64,000 bases of DNA from Hyphomicrobiaceae bacterium (GTDB lineage Bacteria; Pseudomonadota; Alphaproteobacteria; Rhizobiales; Xanthobacteraceae), in NCBI GenBank assembly GCA_021324465.1, contig JAJPJB010000016.1, forward strand, positions 1 to 64,000, written 5' to 3'. Position 1 is the stretch's first letter. The number at the start of each line of letters is the position of its first letter. Of the stretch, positions 53,069 through 61,517 are shown one piece after another. The position numbers and the translations under genes are program-made. Under the pieces are notes generated by a model. That model was given only the letters and a program-made list of their open reading frames with translations, was not told the DNA's origin and searched no databases.

Positions 53069-54277
53069 ATGCCGCAGAATGCTTCGCGCGCGGCCGGCCG
53101 CCATTTTCTTCAGATTCCGGGACCGACGCCGCTGCCCGATCGCGTGCTGCGGGCCATGGATACGCCGGTCATCGATCATCGCGGCCCGGAATTCGCCAAA
53201 CTGGCCAAGCGCTGCCTCGACGGCATCAAGACGATTTTCAAGACCGCCAATCCGGTGATCATCTACACCGCCACGGGCACGGGCGCGTGGGAAGCGGCGC
53301 TGGTCAACACGCTTTCGCCCGGCGATCGCGTGCTGATGGTCGAGACCGGCCAGTTCGCCACGCAATGGAAGACAATGGCCGAGAAGCTCGGCCTGAGACC
53401 CGAGTTCATTGCGGGCGATTGGCGCACCGGCGCCGATCCGGGCAAGATCGAGGACCATCTGCGCAAGGACAAGGCGCGCGAGATCAGGGCGGTCTGCGTG
53501 CTTCACAACGAAACCGCAACCGGCTGTCTCTCGCCGATCGAGCCGATCCGCAAGGCGATCGATGCCGCCGGCCATCCGGCCTTGTTCATGGTCGATACGA
53601 TTTCCTCGCTGGCCTCGGTCGATTACCGCCATGACGAATGGGGCGTCGACGTCACGGTCGGCGGCGCGCAGAAGGGCCTGATGCTGCCGCCCGGCATGTC
53701 GTTCAATGCGATCAGCGACAAGGCGCTCGCCGCATCAAAGAATTCCAGGCTGCCGAAATCATTCTGGGCCTGGGACGACATGCTGGCGATGAACAAGGTG
53801 GGCTTCTTTCCCTACACGCCGGCGACGCAGATGCTGCAGGGGCTGGCCGTCGCGATCGACATGCTGCACGAAGAAGGCCTCGACAATGTATTCGCGCGGC
53901 ACGCGCGGCTGGCCGAGGCGACGCGGCGGGCGGTGCGCGCCTGGGGCCTCGAAATCCTCTGCCGCGATCCGAAATATTATTCGCCTACGATTACGGCGGT
54001 GCTCCTGCCCGAGGGCCACGACGCCGACGCGTTCCGCGCGCTCGCGCTCGACGCGTTCAACATTTCCTATGGCGCGAGCTTCGGCCCTTACGCCAAGCGC
54101 TATTTCCGCATCGGCCATCTTGGCGATGTCAATGACGGCTGGCAGCTCGGCGCGCTGGCGGTGACCGAAATGGCGCTGTCGCTTGCCGGCATTCCGCACA
54201 AGAAGGGCGGCGTGCAGGCGGCGATGGATTACATCACCGCGGCGCATTCCGCCGGCTCACGCGCCGCGGCGGAGTAA
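53069..54277 (+). CDS. class V aminotransferase (serine/alanine-glyoxylate type)
   Basis: A 402-residue PLP enzyme. It opens with FLQIPGPTPLPDRVLRAM, has the FMVDTISSLASVD cofactor-binding Asp region, and the Schiff-base lysine is Lys202 in GGAQKGLMLPPG. Its similarity is to alanine-glyoxylate and serine-glyoxylate aminotransferases, which make glycine from glyoxylate. AAGGAG lies 9 nt upstream of the ATG at 53069. Divergence from an FAD 2-hydroxyacid oxidoreductase suggests the pair handles glycolate-derived glyoxylate; amino donor unknown. Confidence 0.92.
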   Translation: MPQNASRAAGRHFLQIPGPTPLPDRVLRAMDTPVIDHRGPEFAKLAKRCLDGIKTIFKTANPVIIYTATGTGAWEAALVNTLSPGDRVLMVETGQFATQWKTMAEKLGLRPEFIAGDWRTGADPGKIEDHLRKDKAREIRAVCVLHNETATGCLSPIEPIRKAIDAAGHPALFMVDTISSLASVDYRHDEWGVDVTVGGAQKGLMLPPGMSFNAISDKALAASKNSRLPKSFWAWDDMLAMNKVGFFPYTPATQMLQGLAVAIDMLHEEGLDNVFARHARLAEATRRAVRAWGLEILCRDPKYYSPTITAVLLPEGHDADAFRALALDAFNISYGASFGPYAKRYFRIGHLGDVNDGWQLGALAVTEMALSLAGIPHKKGGVQAAMDYITAAHSAGSRAAAE

Positions 54278-54392
54278 TGTCTGAAAGGCCGTCGTCCCGG
54301 ACCGCGCCAAGCCTTCAGTGTTCGTGCGCCTGCCATTTTGCCCGAGGGCAATTTGAACTCGAAACGACTGCCCGTTCGGGGCCGCCTGCGCT

Positions 54393-55049
54393 TCACGTCA
54401 ACGGCACGCTCGCAACCTGCGCCGCGAAGGCGGCCCGCGCGGAGATCGCCGCATACCAGCGCTCGAAATTGCGCAACGGCGGCCGGTCCGGCACGAGCTG
54501 ACGATAACGATAGGCCATGATGCCGAGCGGAATGTCACCGTAGGAGAACGCGTCGCCAGCGAGATAAGTCGTCTTGCCCAACTGCTCGTCAATGATCGTC
54601 ATCGCCGCAGTGCTCCTCCTTTTCCCCTCCTCGATCTCGGCGTGATTGCGCTTTTCCGGCGGCGTGCGGATCAAGCCCCAGAACACCGGTGTGAGCGCCG
54701 GCCCGGCGACGGAAAGCTGCCAGTCCATCCATTTGCTGGCGAGCGCACGGATCTGCAAATCAGCGGGCTCGAGCACGCTTGCTTTATGCTTGGCGGCGAG
54801 ATAGCGCACGATGGTGTTGGATTCCCACAGCAGAAAGCCGTCCTCTTCCTCGAGCGTCGGCACGAGCCCGTTGGGATTCATCGCCAGATACGCCGGCTCG
54901 TGATTTTTGCCGAACGGCCCGCCGATATCGATGCGCTCGTGCGGCAAACCGATCTCGGCGACTGCCCACATCACTTTCTGCACGTTCGACGAGGTGTTGC
55001 GCCCCCAGATTTTGATCACGATTGGTCTCCGTTTTTCTTGATCGGTCAT
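54393..55049 (-). CDS. glutathione S-transferase family protein
   Basis: A 218-residue GST. The N-terminal thioredoxin-like domain has KIWGRNTSSNVQKVMWAVAE, where Ser/Asn near residues 18-22 are likely glutathione-activating, and NPNGLVPTLEEEDGFLLWESNTI forms the cis-Pro/glutathione-binding stretch. The C-terminal helical domain follows. The ATG at 55049 is chosen; the upstream frame encodes a dispersed repeat. Substrate unknown. Confidence 0.9.
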   Translation of the reverse strand: MTDQEKRRPIVIKIWGRNTSSNVQKVMWAVAEIGLPHERIDIGGPFGKNHEPAYLAMNPNGLVPTLEEEDGFLLWESNTIVRYLAAKHKASVLEPADLQIRALASKWMDWQLSVAGPALTPVFWGLIRTPPEKRNHAEIEEGKRRSTAAMTIIDEQLGKTTYLAGDAFSYGDIPLGIMAYRYRQLVPDRPPLRNFERWYAAISARAAFAAQVASVPLT

Positions 55050-55135
55050 TTTTGGCTCGTCATTGCCGGGCTTGACCCAGCAATCCATGCGGCAGCGACA
55101 TCGTTTCCGCAAGGCGGCACAGACCCCCGGTCATG

Positions 55136-55166
55136 GGCGAGCGAAGCAACGCCGTTCTTCGAACGG
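55136..55166. repeat. intergenic copy of the 31-bp repeat
   Basis: 29 of 31 bases match 50568-50598, including the perfect ccgttc/gaacgg stem. It stands between the GST and Trm112-like genes within a longer gcaatccatgcggc / gcccggggttgacg-type repeat unit. Confidence 0.75.
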
Positions 55167-55193
55167 CTATGCCCGGGGTTGACGAAACAGGAG

Positions 55194-55382
55194 TTAATCG
55201 ATCCGCCGCGCTTCTTCCGGCAGCATAATCGGGATGCCGTCGCGGATCGGGTAGGCGAGTTTTGCCGCGCGCGAGATCAGCTCCTGGTTCTCCGCGTCAT
55301 ATTCCAGCGGCGTCTTGGTCAGCGGACAGACCAGGATCTCCAGAAGCTTTGGATCGACGCTGTCGGCGGGGTGGTCGGTCAT
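55194..55382 (-). CDS. Trm112-family (UPF0434-like) small protein
   Basis: A 62-residue protein with the family core [20 protein letters not shown] and [17 protein letters not shown]. Trm112 relatives activate methyltransferases in eukaryotes; the bacterial role is not firmly known. Only one Cys (VCP) remains, so the zinc site of some homologues is absent, as in many proteobacterial members. It is downstream of the LON-domain and thioredoxin genes on the same strand, a common alphaproteobacterial order. Confidence 0.9.
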   Translation of the reverse strand: MTDHPADSVDPKLLEILVCPLTKTPLEYDAENQELISRAAKLAYPIRDGIPIMLPEEARRID

Positions 55383-55542
55383 GGCGCAAACTCCGCGTGA
55401 ACTGGCCTCGTTATAACATCTCGCGCGATGAGTCGGTGTCTCACATCATCGTCATTGCAAGCGAAGCGAAGCAATCCACGCGGCGGCTCGGCTGGTTGGT
55501 TTCGTGGCGGCGCCCCTCACCACGGGCGGGCGCTTGGCGCCG

Positions 55543-56220
55543 TCACTGCAACGGCGTTTCACCGGGCGTCTTGCTCTTGGCCAACTCGATCTCGGTGACC
55601 GCAACCAGAATCTCGGCGCGCGTCTTCAGATCCGGCGCTTCCAGCATCGCCTGTTTCTCGGCCGTGTCATAGGGCGACATCATGGCGAGCGCATTGACCA
55701 ACGCCTCGTTGGGCGCGTTCTCAATGCCCTCCCAATCGGCCTTGAGATTGTTCGCCTTGAGAAACGCCGTAAGCGCGCGCAACAGCGACCTGCGATCGAC
55801 CTGCTCTTCGCCCTTGCGCGCAATGAAATCATCGGCGAACGGCCGATAGGTCACACGGCATTGCCGATAGGGCGTGGCGACGGGCAATTCCTCTTCGATG
55901 CGAAAGCGCGTGATACCGGTGAGCTGAATGAGATAACGGCCGTCGCCGCTTTCGGCGAATTGCGTCATGCGCCCGACGCAGCCGACCTTGAACAGATGCG
56001 GCCGATCTTTGTCGGGACCAGGATGCGCCGGATCGGGCTGGATCATGCCGATCAGGCGATGCACGGTGCGCAAGGCGTCCTCGGTCATCGCCAGATAGCG
56101 CGGCTCGAAAATGTTGAGCGGCATCTGCCCGCGCGGCAGCAACAGCGCGCCCGGCAGCGGGAATACCGGTATCACGTCCGGCAGATCTTCCGGTCCCTTG
56201 TAGATCACGTTCATCGGCAT
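55543..56220 (-). CDS. LON-substrate-binding-domain protein
   Basis: A 225-residue stand-alone Lon N-terminal (LON_substr_bdg) domain protein without protease domain. Visible are VIPVFPLPGALLLPRGQMPLNIFEPRYLAM, a CVGRMTQF strand and a GRYLIQLTGITRFRI segment. It may bind unfolded protein. The start is the ATG at 56220; a second ATG two codons in is possible. It follows the thioredoxin-TPR gene by about 90 bp. Confidence 0.92.
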   Translation of the reverse strand: MPMNVIYKGPEDLPDVIPVFPLPGALLLPRGQMPLNIFEPRYLAMTEDALRTVHRLIGMIQPDPAHPGPDKDRPHLFKVGCVGRMTQFAESGDGRYLIQLTGITRFRIEEELPVATPYRQCRVTYRPFADDFIARKGEEQVDRRSLLRALTAFLKANNLKADWEGIENAPNEALVNALAMMSPYDTAEKQAMLEAPDLKTRAEILVAVTEIELAKSKTPGETPLQ

Positions 56221-56262
56221 GCCGTACTCCGCCTCGCGACGGCATCCAATCTATCGTTCCCG

Positions 56263-56310
56263 GAGCATGATCTTATCCGAAAACCGCTATCCGCGCTTCG
56301 GGTATGCTCC
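56263..56310. repeat. dispersed palindrome between trx-TPR and LON genes
   Basis: ggagcat (56263) and atgctcc (56304) form outer arms around tatccgaaaaccgctatccg, the Hyphomicrobiales-type intergenic element also seen at 37.6 and 58.1 kb. It ends exactly at the stop of the thioredoxin-TPR gene. Confidence 0.6.
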
Positions 56311-57213
56311 TTACGCGAACAAAATCGACGACAGCTTCCTGCGCCCTTCGATGGTCGCTTCGTCCGTCGGGCCCCAGGCATCGAAGAACTGCACGAGCTG
56401 CTTGCGGGCGCCGTCGTCGTTCCATTTGCGATCGCGCTTGACGATGGCGATCAGCTGCTCGAGCGCGTCCTGCCGCCGGCCCTTGCTGTTGAGCGCGAGC
56501 GCCAGGTCGAAGCGGGCCTGGTGATCGAGCGGATTGGCCGCCACCTTCTGCTCGAGCTCGCTGATCGGCCCGATCTTCTTGGCCTGCTCGGCGAGCTCGA
56601 ACGCGGCGCGCGCCGCGGCAACCGCGGCGTCATTTTGCTTCGCCTCGGGCACCATGGCCAGCGTCTGTTTGGCCTGGTCGAGCGCGCCGGTTTCGACATA
56701 GGCGCGGGCGAGCCCGGCCAGCGCCGGCACATTGGTCGCGTCTTCGGCGAGGAGTTGCCCATAGATTTCGGCGGCGCCGGCGGCGTCGCCGTCGGCGAGC
56801 GCCGCCTCGGCTGCGTCAAGCAGATCCTTGGTTTCGCCGCCGATGCGGTCCTTGGTCAGGCGCTCGAGAAAAGACACGACCTGACTCTCCGGAAGCGCGC
56901 CCATGAAACCGTCAGCCGGCTGACCGTTTACGAAGGCGATCACCGCCGGGATCGACTGGATGCCCATCTGGCCCGCAATGGCCGGATGCTCGTCGATGTT
57001 CATCTTGACAAGCTTCACCTTGCCCTTGGCGGCCTTCACGGCCTTTTCCAGAACCGGCGTCAGCTGCTTGCACGGCCCGCACCAGGGCGCCCAGAAATCG
57101 ACCAGAACCGGCTGACGCCGCGATTCGTCGATGACGTCTTTGACAAAGGTCTGCGTCGTCGTCTCCTTCACGACGGCGGCATCGGCGGCGGCTGCTGGTG
57201 CTTGCTGCAACAT
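56311..57213 (-). CDS. thioredoxin-TPR co-chaperone (YbbN/CnoX-like)
   Basis: A 300-residue protein: an N-terminal thioredoxin domain with an intact WCGPC active site (Cys45, Cys48), followed by TPR-like repeats from about residue 130 to the end. In Escherichia coli the homologue CnoX/YbbN protects substrates and hands them to chaperones. Unlike that protein, which lacks the full active site, this one keeps CGPC and may be redox-active. It is upstream of the LON-domain and Trm112-like genes. Confidence 0.93.
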   Translation of the reverse strand: MLQQAPAAAADAAVVKETTTQTFVKDVIDESRRQPVLVDFWAPWCGPCKQLTPVLEKAVKAAKGKVKLVKMNIDEHPAIAGQMGIQSIPAVIAFVNGQPADGFMGALPESQVVSFLERLTKDRIGGETKDLLDAAEAALADGDAAGAAEIYGQLLAEDATNVPALAGLARAYVETGALDQAKQTLAMVPEAKQNDAAVAAARAAFELAEQAKKIGPISELEQKVAANPLDHQARFDLALALNSKGRRQDALEQLIAIVKRDRKWNDDGARKQLVQFFDAWGPTDEATIEGRRKLSSILFA

Positions 57214-57502
57214 GATCCCTGCCCTGACGCCTGACCGCCGAAAAACCGCGGCCCGGACGCGATCCGGGGGCGGCTTTCGGCAACGACCAGGCCAATAAAA
57301 AATCGCCCTCCCGCCACCGCCGCCCGTTTCGGGGCGCAGCGGACGGGGCTTGCTCCATTCGCCCGATTAAATGGGAGGAAAACCCGCTGAATGCAATGCG
57401 GGGTGGGTGGGTGCGGTTGGACCCGCAAGGGACGTCGACCCGAGGCAGACTGTTGCATCGATTGTACGCCTGCACGGTGCAAGGTGACGCCGGGCGCGCG
57501 CC

Positions 57503-58042
57503 TCATCGGCGATGCCGAGCCGGCACGCCGGAGCCGCTACCCCCCGCCTCCGCAAGCACCTCGATCCGCGGCCGATGCCCGGTCGCTTCCAGAAACCGTA
57601 CCAGATCGTGCCGCGATATCGTCGTTGTTCCCGTATTCACCAGCGGATGAAAGTTGATCGCCTCGTGCTTCATCAGCGCCGCGTCGAGCACCACGGTCAC
57701 ACGCCGTCCGGTGTCGTTGATCACCGCAAACGGGGTGACCGAGCCCGGCTCGACGCCGAGCAGCTCGCGCATTAATTCCGCCGAGCCGAACGAAAGCCGC
57801 CCGCTGGCGCCAAGAAGCCGATGCAGCGATTTGAGTTCGATCGCGGTATCTTCCAGCGCGACGACGAGAAAGGCCGCGCCCTTCTTGTCGCGCAGAAACA
57901 GGTTCTTGGTATGACCGCCCTCGATCACGCCGCGGCTTAACCGCCCCTCCTCCACGGTGAAGACCGGGGCATGCCAACTGGTCTTGTGCGCGATACCGAG
58001 ACGATCCAGATAAGCGAAAAGCGCTTCAGGCGAGGCGGGCAT
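57503..58042 (-). CDS. prolyl-tRNA editing protein, ProX/PrdX type
   Basis: A 179-residue stand-alone INS/YbaK-type editing domain that hydrolyses mis-acylated Ala-tRNA(Pro). Motifs seen are HAPVFTVEEG, GGHTKNLFLRDKKG and VTPFAVINDTG, with NFHPLVNTGTTTIS near the C terminus. The ATG at 58042 gives the normal length; the longer frame runs through tRNA-Gly and the IS remnant and is rejected. Confidence 0.88.
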   Translation of the reverse strand: MPASPEALFAYLDRLGIAHKTSWHAPVFTVEEGRLSRGVIEGGHTKNLFLRDKKGAAFLVVALEDTAIELKSLHRLLGASGRLSFGSAELMRELLGVEPGSVTPFAVINDTGRRVTVVLDAALMKHEAINFHPLVNTGTTTISRHDLVRFLEATGHRPRIEVLAEAGGSGSGVPARHRR

Positions 58043-58062
58043 CGGATGCGTTAATAGGCTTT

Positions 58063-58122
58063 CAGCATGATCCGGAAAAGCCCGCCCTTGAACTTGAGCG
58101 GGGGTGAACGCGGTTTTCCGCC
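58063..58122. repeat. dispersed cggaaaa/ttttccg palindrome
   Basis: agcatgatccggaaaag and cgcggttttccgcc flank an inner cccgc/gcggg stem. It is upstream of the editing-protein gene and belongs to the family seen at 5.9, 37.6 and 56.3 kb. Confidence 0.55.
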
Positions 58123-58278
58123 TTGGCGATACCGCTGCGGCGGGCGAAGCAAGCAAGATCATGCGCGGCTGCCAAGCATGATCTGGCATTTCGACCGTGG
58201 TTGCAAAGCCGGGCGGTCTTTGGCATAGCTTTCCGTGCGCTCCCGTCGATGCGGGCAGCCGCCTTGCCCTTCTCGGAT

Positions 58279-58353
58279 GCGGGTGTAGCTCAGGGGTAGA
58301 GCACAACCTTGCCAAGGTTGGGGTCGTGGGTTCGAATCCCATCGCCCGCTCCA
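58279..58353 (+). tRNA. tRNA-Gly (GCC)
   Basis: Acceptor gcgggtg pairs with cgcccgc, discriminator T, encoded CCA. Anticodon stem caacc/ggttg with loop ttgccaa gives anticodon GCC; T loop ttcgaat. Length is 75 nt. An IS481-type remnant starts about 20 bp after its 3-prime end. Confidence 0.97.
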
Positions 58354-58370
58354 TTTTTACTCTTGTCCGG

Positions 58371-58728
58371 CCCGGAGACATAGGTGACGGTTCATACCGG
58401 AGACATGGGTAACACTTTTGGCCCGAAGGGGTTTGCAAGTGGTTCAAGCCTGCATGTCTCGTCGTCGATATAGCCGAGATCATGGTGCATGAAGCTGACG
58501 AGCCAAATCCGGTCGTCGGTTTGTTTATGCGCACGGTCCGGCCAGCGAATACTTGGCTCAGATCAATTGAGCCCTTCCAGACCCTTCGCACTGTAACGCG
58601 TGAGAGTTTTGCCGCCGGTCTTGCGGGAGACGCCGAACTCCCGGCGCAGGGCGGCCATTTGCTCGCCGTCGAGCCGGTGGACAATGAACTTTAGGTAACT
58701 CATGTGTCCGGAATGAACTGTCACCCTT
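58371..58728 (-). mobile_element. IS481-family remnant with internal deletion
   Basis: Terminal inverted repeats at 58383-58407 and 58701-58725 agree at 22 of 25 positions. Reading leftward, 58703-58563 encodes an N-terminal piece with MAALRREFGVSRKTG and an in-frame stop after LEGLN. Then, in shifted frames, come a C-terminal piece with QVFAGRTVRIN and IWLVSFMHHDLGYIDDET, and NPFGPKVLPMSPV, the characteristic IS481 transposase end, with its stop at 58392. The whole DDE catalytic core is missing, so the element is dead. It sits directly downstream of tRNA-Gly. Confidence 0.85.
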
Positions 58729-58751
58729 CCCTCAGGAAGGGCACATTTTTT
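58724..58751 (+). terminator. Rho-independent terminator
   Basis: cccttcc pairs perfectly with ggaaggg around ctca, followed by caca and six T. It reads rightward and is the best terminator in the window. It could be the original tRNA-Gly terminator pushed away by the IS481-type insertion, or part of the element edge. The following 250 bp up to 59003 hold no gene I can support. Confidence 0.6.
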
Positions 58752-59003
58752 CCGCGACGTTGTACGACCGGTCGCCGTTCCGGCGTACCGCCACGACACG
58801 GTCGTTAGGCTCCTCTCCTGATGGCGAGGCACAGGCCCCGATTGAGGTCCCGGATGGTGATCCTCATCGGTGCGAATGGGCCGGGTATCCGTTGCCACCT
58901 CTGGAATTGCGATGCCGTGTTTCCATAATGCGAACGGGCGGTGTAATACGCACCATTTTGCTGCGGCGGTATCATTGCGCCGGGCGCTTAACAGGAGACC
59001 TCC

Positions 59004-60680
59004 GTGCCCGTGATGTCCGGAAAGCGCGCTTTGCTTGATCTGCTCAAACAGGAGGGCGTCACGGTCATGTTCGGCAATCCGGGCACGACCGAACTGCCGC
59101 TGATGGATGCCTTCGCGGTCGAGCATGAGATCCGCTACATCCTGGGCCTGCAGGAAGCGGCGCTGATGGCGATGGCGGACGGCTATGCGCAGGCGTCCGG
59201 CGGACTTGCCGTGCTCAACCTTCACGTCGCGCCCGGGCTCGGCAATGCCATGGGCATGCTCTACGACGCGCAAAAGGCGAATGCGCCCGTGCTGGTCACC
59301 GCCGGCCAGCAGGACCTCGAATATCTGGCGCAGGAGCCCATCCTGAGCGCCGACCTGCCGACGCTGGCGCGGCCGTTCGTCAAATGGGCGGCCGAGGTGC
59401 ATCGCGCCGAGGACCTGCCGCTCTATGTGCACCGCGCGGTGAAGACGGCGTTGGCGCCGCCGGCCGGTCCGGTATTTCTCGGCCTGCCCGGCGACATACT
59501 CAAAAATGACGCCGAGATCGATCTCGGCGAACCGACGCGGATCGCGCCGCGCATCCGCGGCGACGCTGCGGCAGTCGATGCTGCCGCCGAGCTGCTCGGT
59601 AAGGCCGAGCGCCCGGTGATCATCGCCGGCGACGTGGTAGCGCAGAGCCGCGCGCATAAGGAGCTCATTGCGCTCGCGGAAGCGATTGCAGCGCCGGTCT
59701 ATGTCGAGTTCGTGCCGAACAGCGCCTCATTTCCGGCGTCGCATCCGCTCTATCGCGGGATGATGACGCGCACTCAGGCCGGCGTGCGCGAGGTGCTTGA
59801 GAAGCATGACCTTCTGTTCTCGGTCGGCGGCGACCTGTTCACCTGGTCGCTGCCGTCGAGCATCGATCCGTGGCCCAGGGGACTGAAGCTCATTCATCTC
59901 GATACCGACCCGTGGCAGATCGGGAAAAATTTTCCGGCGCAAGTCGCGATCCTCGGCGATCCGCAGGCAACTTTGCCCGAAATCACCGCGGCAGCCACCG
60001 TGCGCATGAGCGCAAACGCCAAGAGCGCCGCAGCGCGGCGGCTCAAATCGCTCACCGAGGCGATCAGAAAAGAGCGCGAGGCATTTTGCGCCAAAGCGCG
60101 CGCGCTTGCCGGCAAGACGCCGGTACAGCCGCTGGCGCTTTTGGAAGCGATCGGCGCCGTGCTGCCGAAGGATGCGGTCGTGATCGAGGAAATCTTGTCG
60201 TCGGCACCGGGCATTCGCTCGCTGATCACCAGCGACGATGCGCAGAGCTATTTCGGGCTGCGCGGCGGCGGCATCGGCTGGGGCCTGCCTGCGGCGATCG
60301 GCATAAAGCTTGCGCTGCCCGACAGGCCTGTCGTGGCGCTGGTCGGCGACGGCAGCGCGCTTTACACGATCCAGGCGCTGTGGACAGCGGCGCACTACCG
60401 GCTGCCGGTCGTGTGGGTGATCTTCAACAATACGAGCTACCGCATCCTCAAGCAGCGGCTCGTGATGCTGCGCGGGCTCGCCGAACAGGCCGATACGTTC
60501 GTCGGCATGGAGCTCAATGATCCGCCGATCGATTTCATTGGACTGGCACGCTCGCTCGGCATCGATGCGCATTGCGCCAAGACCGTGCATGACGCGACCG
60601 ATCTCATCGGCAAGGCCCTGGCGAGCGACACCGCGATGCTGATCGATGTCGATATGGAGCGCGGCTACAAGCCGATGTGA
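59004..60680 (+). CDS. ThDP-dependent decarboxylase, benzoylformate-decarboxylase-like
   Basis: A 558-residue thiamine-diphosphate enzyme. The ThDP-activating glutamate is Glu51 in GLQEAALMAMADGY. A histidine at 74 in LNLHVAPGLGNAMG matches the catalytic His70 position of benzoylformate decarboxylase. The PP-binding motif runs GDGSALYTIQALWTAAHY to NNTSY. It should decarboxylate a 2-keto acid, possibly aromatic; acetolactate synthase is less likely. The GTG start has AGGAG 6 nt upstream; an ATG at 59013 is the alternative. Convergent with a cupin gene. Confidence 0.9.
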   Translation: MPVMSGKRALLDLLKQEGVTVMFGNPGTTELPLMDAFAVEHEIRYILGLQEAALMAMADGYAQASGGLAVLNLHVAPGLGNAMGMLYDAQKANAPVLVTAGQQDLEYLAQEPILSADLPTLARPFVKWAAEVHRAEDLPLYVHRAVKTALAPPAGPVFLGLPGDILKNDAEIDLGEPTRIAPRIRGDAAAVDAAAELLGKAERPVIIAGDVVAQSRAHKELIALAEAIAAPVYVEFVPNSASFPASHPLYRGMMTRTQAGVREVLEKHDLLFSVGGDLFTWSLPSSIDPWPRGLKLIHLDTDPWQIGKNFPAQVAILGDPQATLPEITAAATVRMSANAKSAAARRLKSLTEAIRKEREAFCAKARALAGKTPVQPLALLEAIGAVLPKDAVVIEEILSSAPGIRSLITSDDAQSYFGLRGGGIGWGLPAAIGIKLALPDRPVVALVGDGSALYTIQALWTAAHYRLPVVWVIFNNTSYRILKQRLVMLRGLAEQADTFVGMELNDPPIDFIGLARSLGIDAHCAKTVHDATDLIGKALASDTAMLIDVDMERGYKPM

Positions 60681-60713
60681 AGCTCACCAATGATCCTGAG
60701 GCGGCCGCCAAAG

Positions 60714-61358
60714 CTAGGCGTCGCCACCGATAGGCATGTCGGCGAACAGCTTGTAGCTCTGCGACTTCGGCTTCGCCCTGTCCTCTTGGTTCAAATATTC
60801 GATCGAGCTTTTGCCAAGCAATGCCCGCGGCAAAATCATCACGCGGATGAAGCGCGTCGGCCGATCGAGGGCGGCCTGCGCAAAGACCGGATCGGGGCCG
60901 GTCTCGTACCAGGCGCCGCCCGGGCCGTAAGAGGTCGACTTGCCGTGGGTATCGATGCGGATGCCGCCTTCGATCACGCAGCGGATGCCCGGCCCTTGAT
61001 GCCGGTGCAGATAGGCGCAGCCGCCGGGCGGAAACGCGACGCTGTCGCCGCGCAACAGAAGCGCCCCCTCGGGCAGCGTCTCGAGCGGCGCGGCAAGCTT
61101 TTCGCGCGAGACCAAGCCGTGCGCGCCGATGGCGCCCGGCGCGCCGGTCAAAAACTCGAAGCGCCACAGCGTGGCGCCCTCGCGGCCGGCCCTGAGTGTG
61201 ACGGCGTCTTCGCCGCTGAACGCCGCTTCGCCGTGCAGCGCGCTAGCGTCGACCGTAACAGATCCGTGCACGACAAAGATCATGCGCGGTCGCGGCGGCA
61301 ATGCAGTTTCAGCGCCGTTCGACATCACGTCTTCGGTGAGCCGCAATGTTGCGGGCAT
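60714..61358 (-). CDS. cupin domain protein
   Basis: A 214-residue protein with a cupin-like C-terminal half. GGCAYLHRHQGPGIRCVIEGGIRI (about residues 113-136) gives a metal-binding His-x-His, and YGPGGAWYETGPDPVFAQA follows. The N-terminal half is strand-rich and may be a second, degenerate cupin unit. It is convergent with the ThDP enzyme and divergent from the MetE-like array. Substrate unknown. Confidence 0.8.
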   Translation of the reverse strand: MPATLRLTEDVMSNGAETALPPRPRMIFVVHGSVTVDASALHGEAAFSGEDAVTLRAGREGATLWRFEFLTGAPGAIGAHGLVSREKLAAPLETLPEGALLLRGDSVAFPPGGCAYLHRHQGPGIRCVIEGGIRIDTHGKSTSYGPGGAWYETGPDPVFAQAALDRPTRFIRVMILPRALLGKSSIEYLNQEDRAKPKSQSYKLFADMPIGGDA

Positions 61359-61517
61359 CGTCCCACTCCTCCCACTCGCGGCACGTCATGCACGCGGCGG
61401 CTGTCTGTGTTGACCGTCGCGCGCGCAGCGGCATTTACACGCGCTTTCCGGCATTGCTAAATCGCGCTCGGCGCACCGCGTCAAGCGCGGCAAACAAAGC
61501 GCGACAGGGAGGAAAGC

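Noticed and set aside
55504-57234. 576-codon plus-strand frame spanning LON and thioredoxin genes
   Set aside because: Both minus-strand genes have intact motifs including WCGPC. The plus frame is a codon-bias artefact.
57503-58684. 393-codon frame as one protein
   Set aside because: Its upstream two-thirds runs antisense through tRNA-Gly and the IS481 remnant. Only the part from 58042 matches the editing domain.
61410-61438. ttgacc and atttac, 17 bp apart, as promoter of the MetE-like genes
   Set aside because: The -10 element is too weak to call, and no riboswitch structure could be recognised in the 5-prime region.
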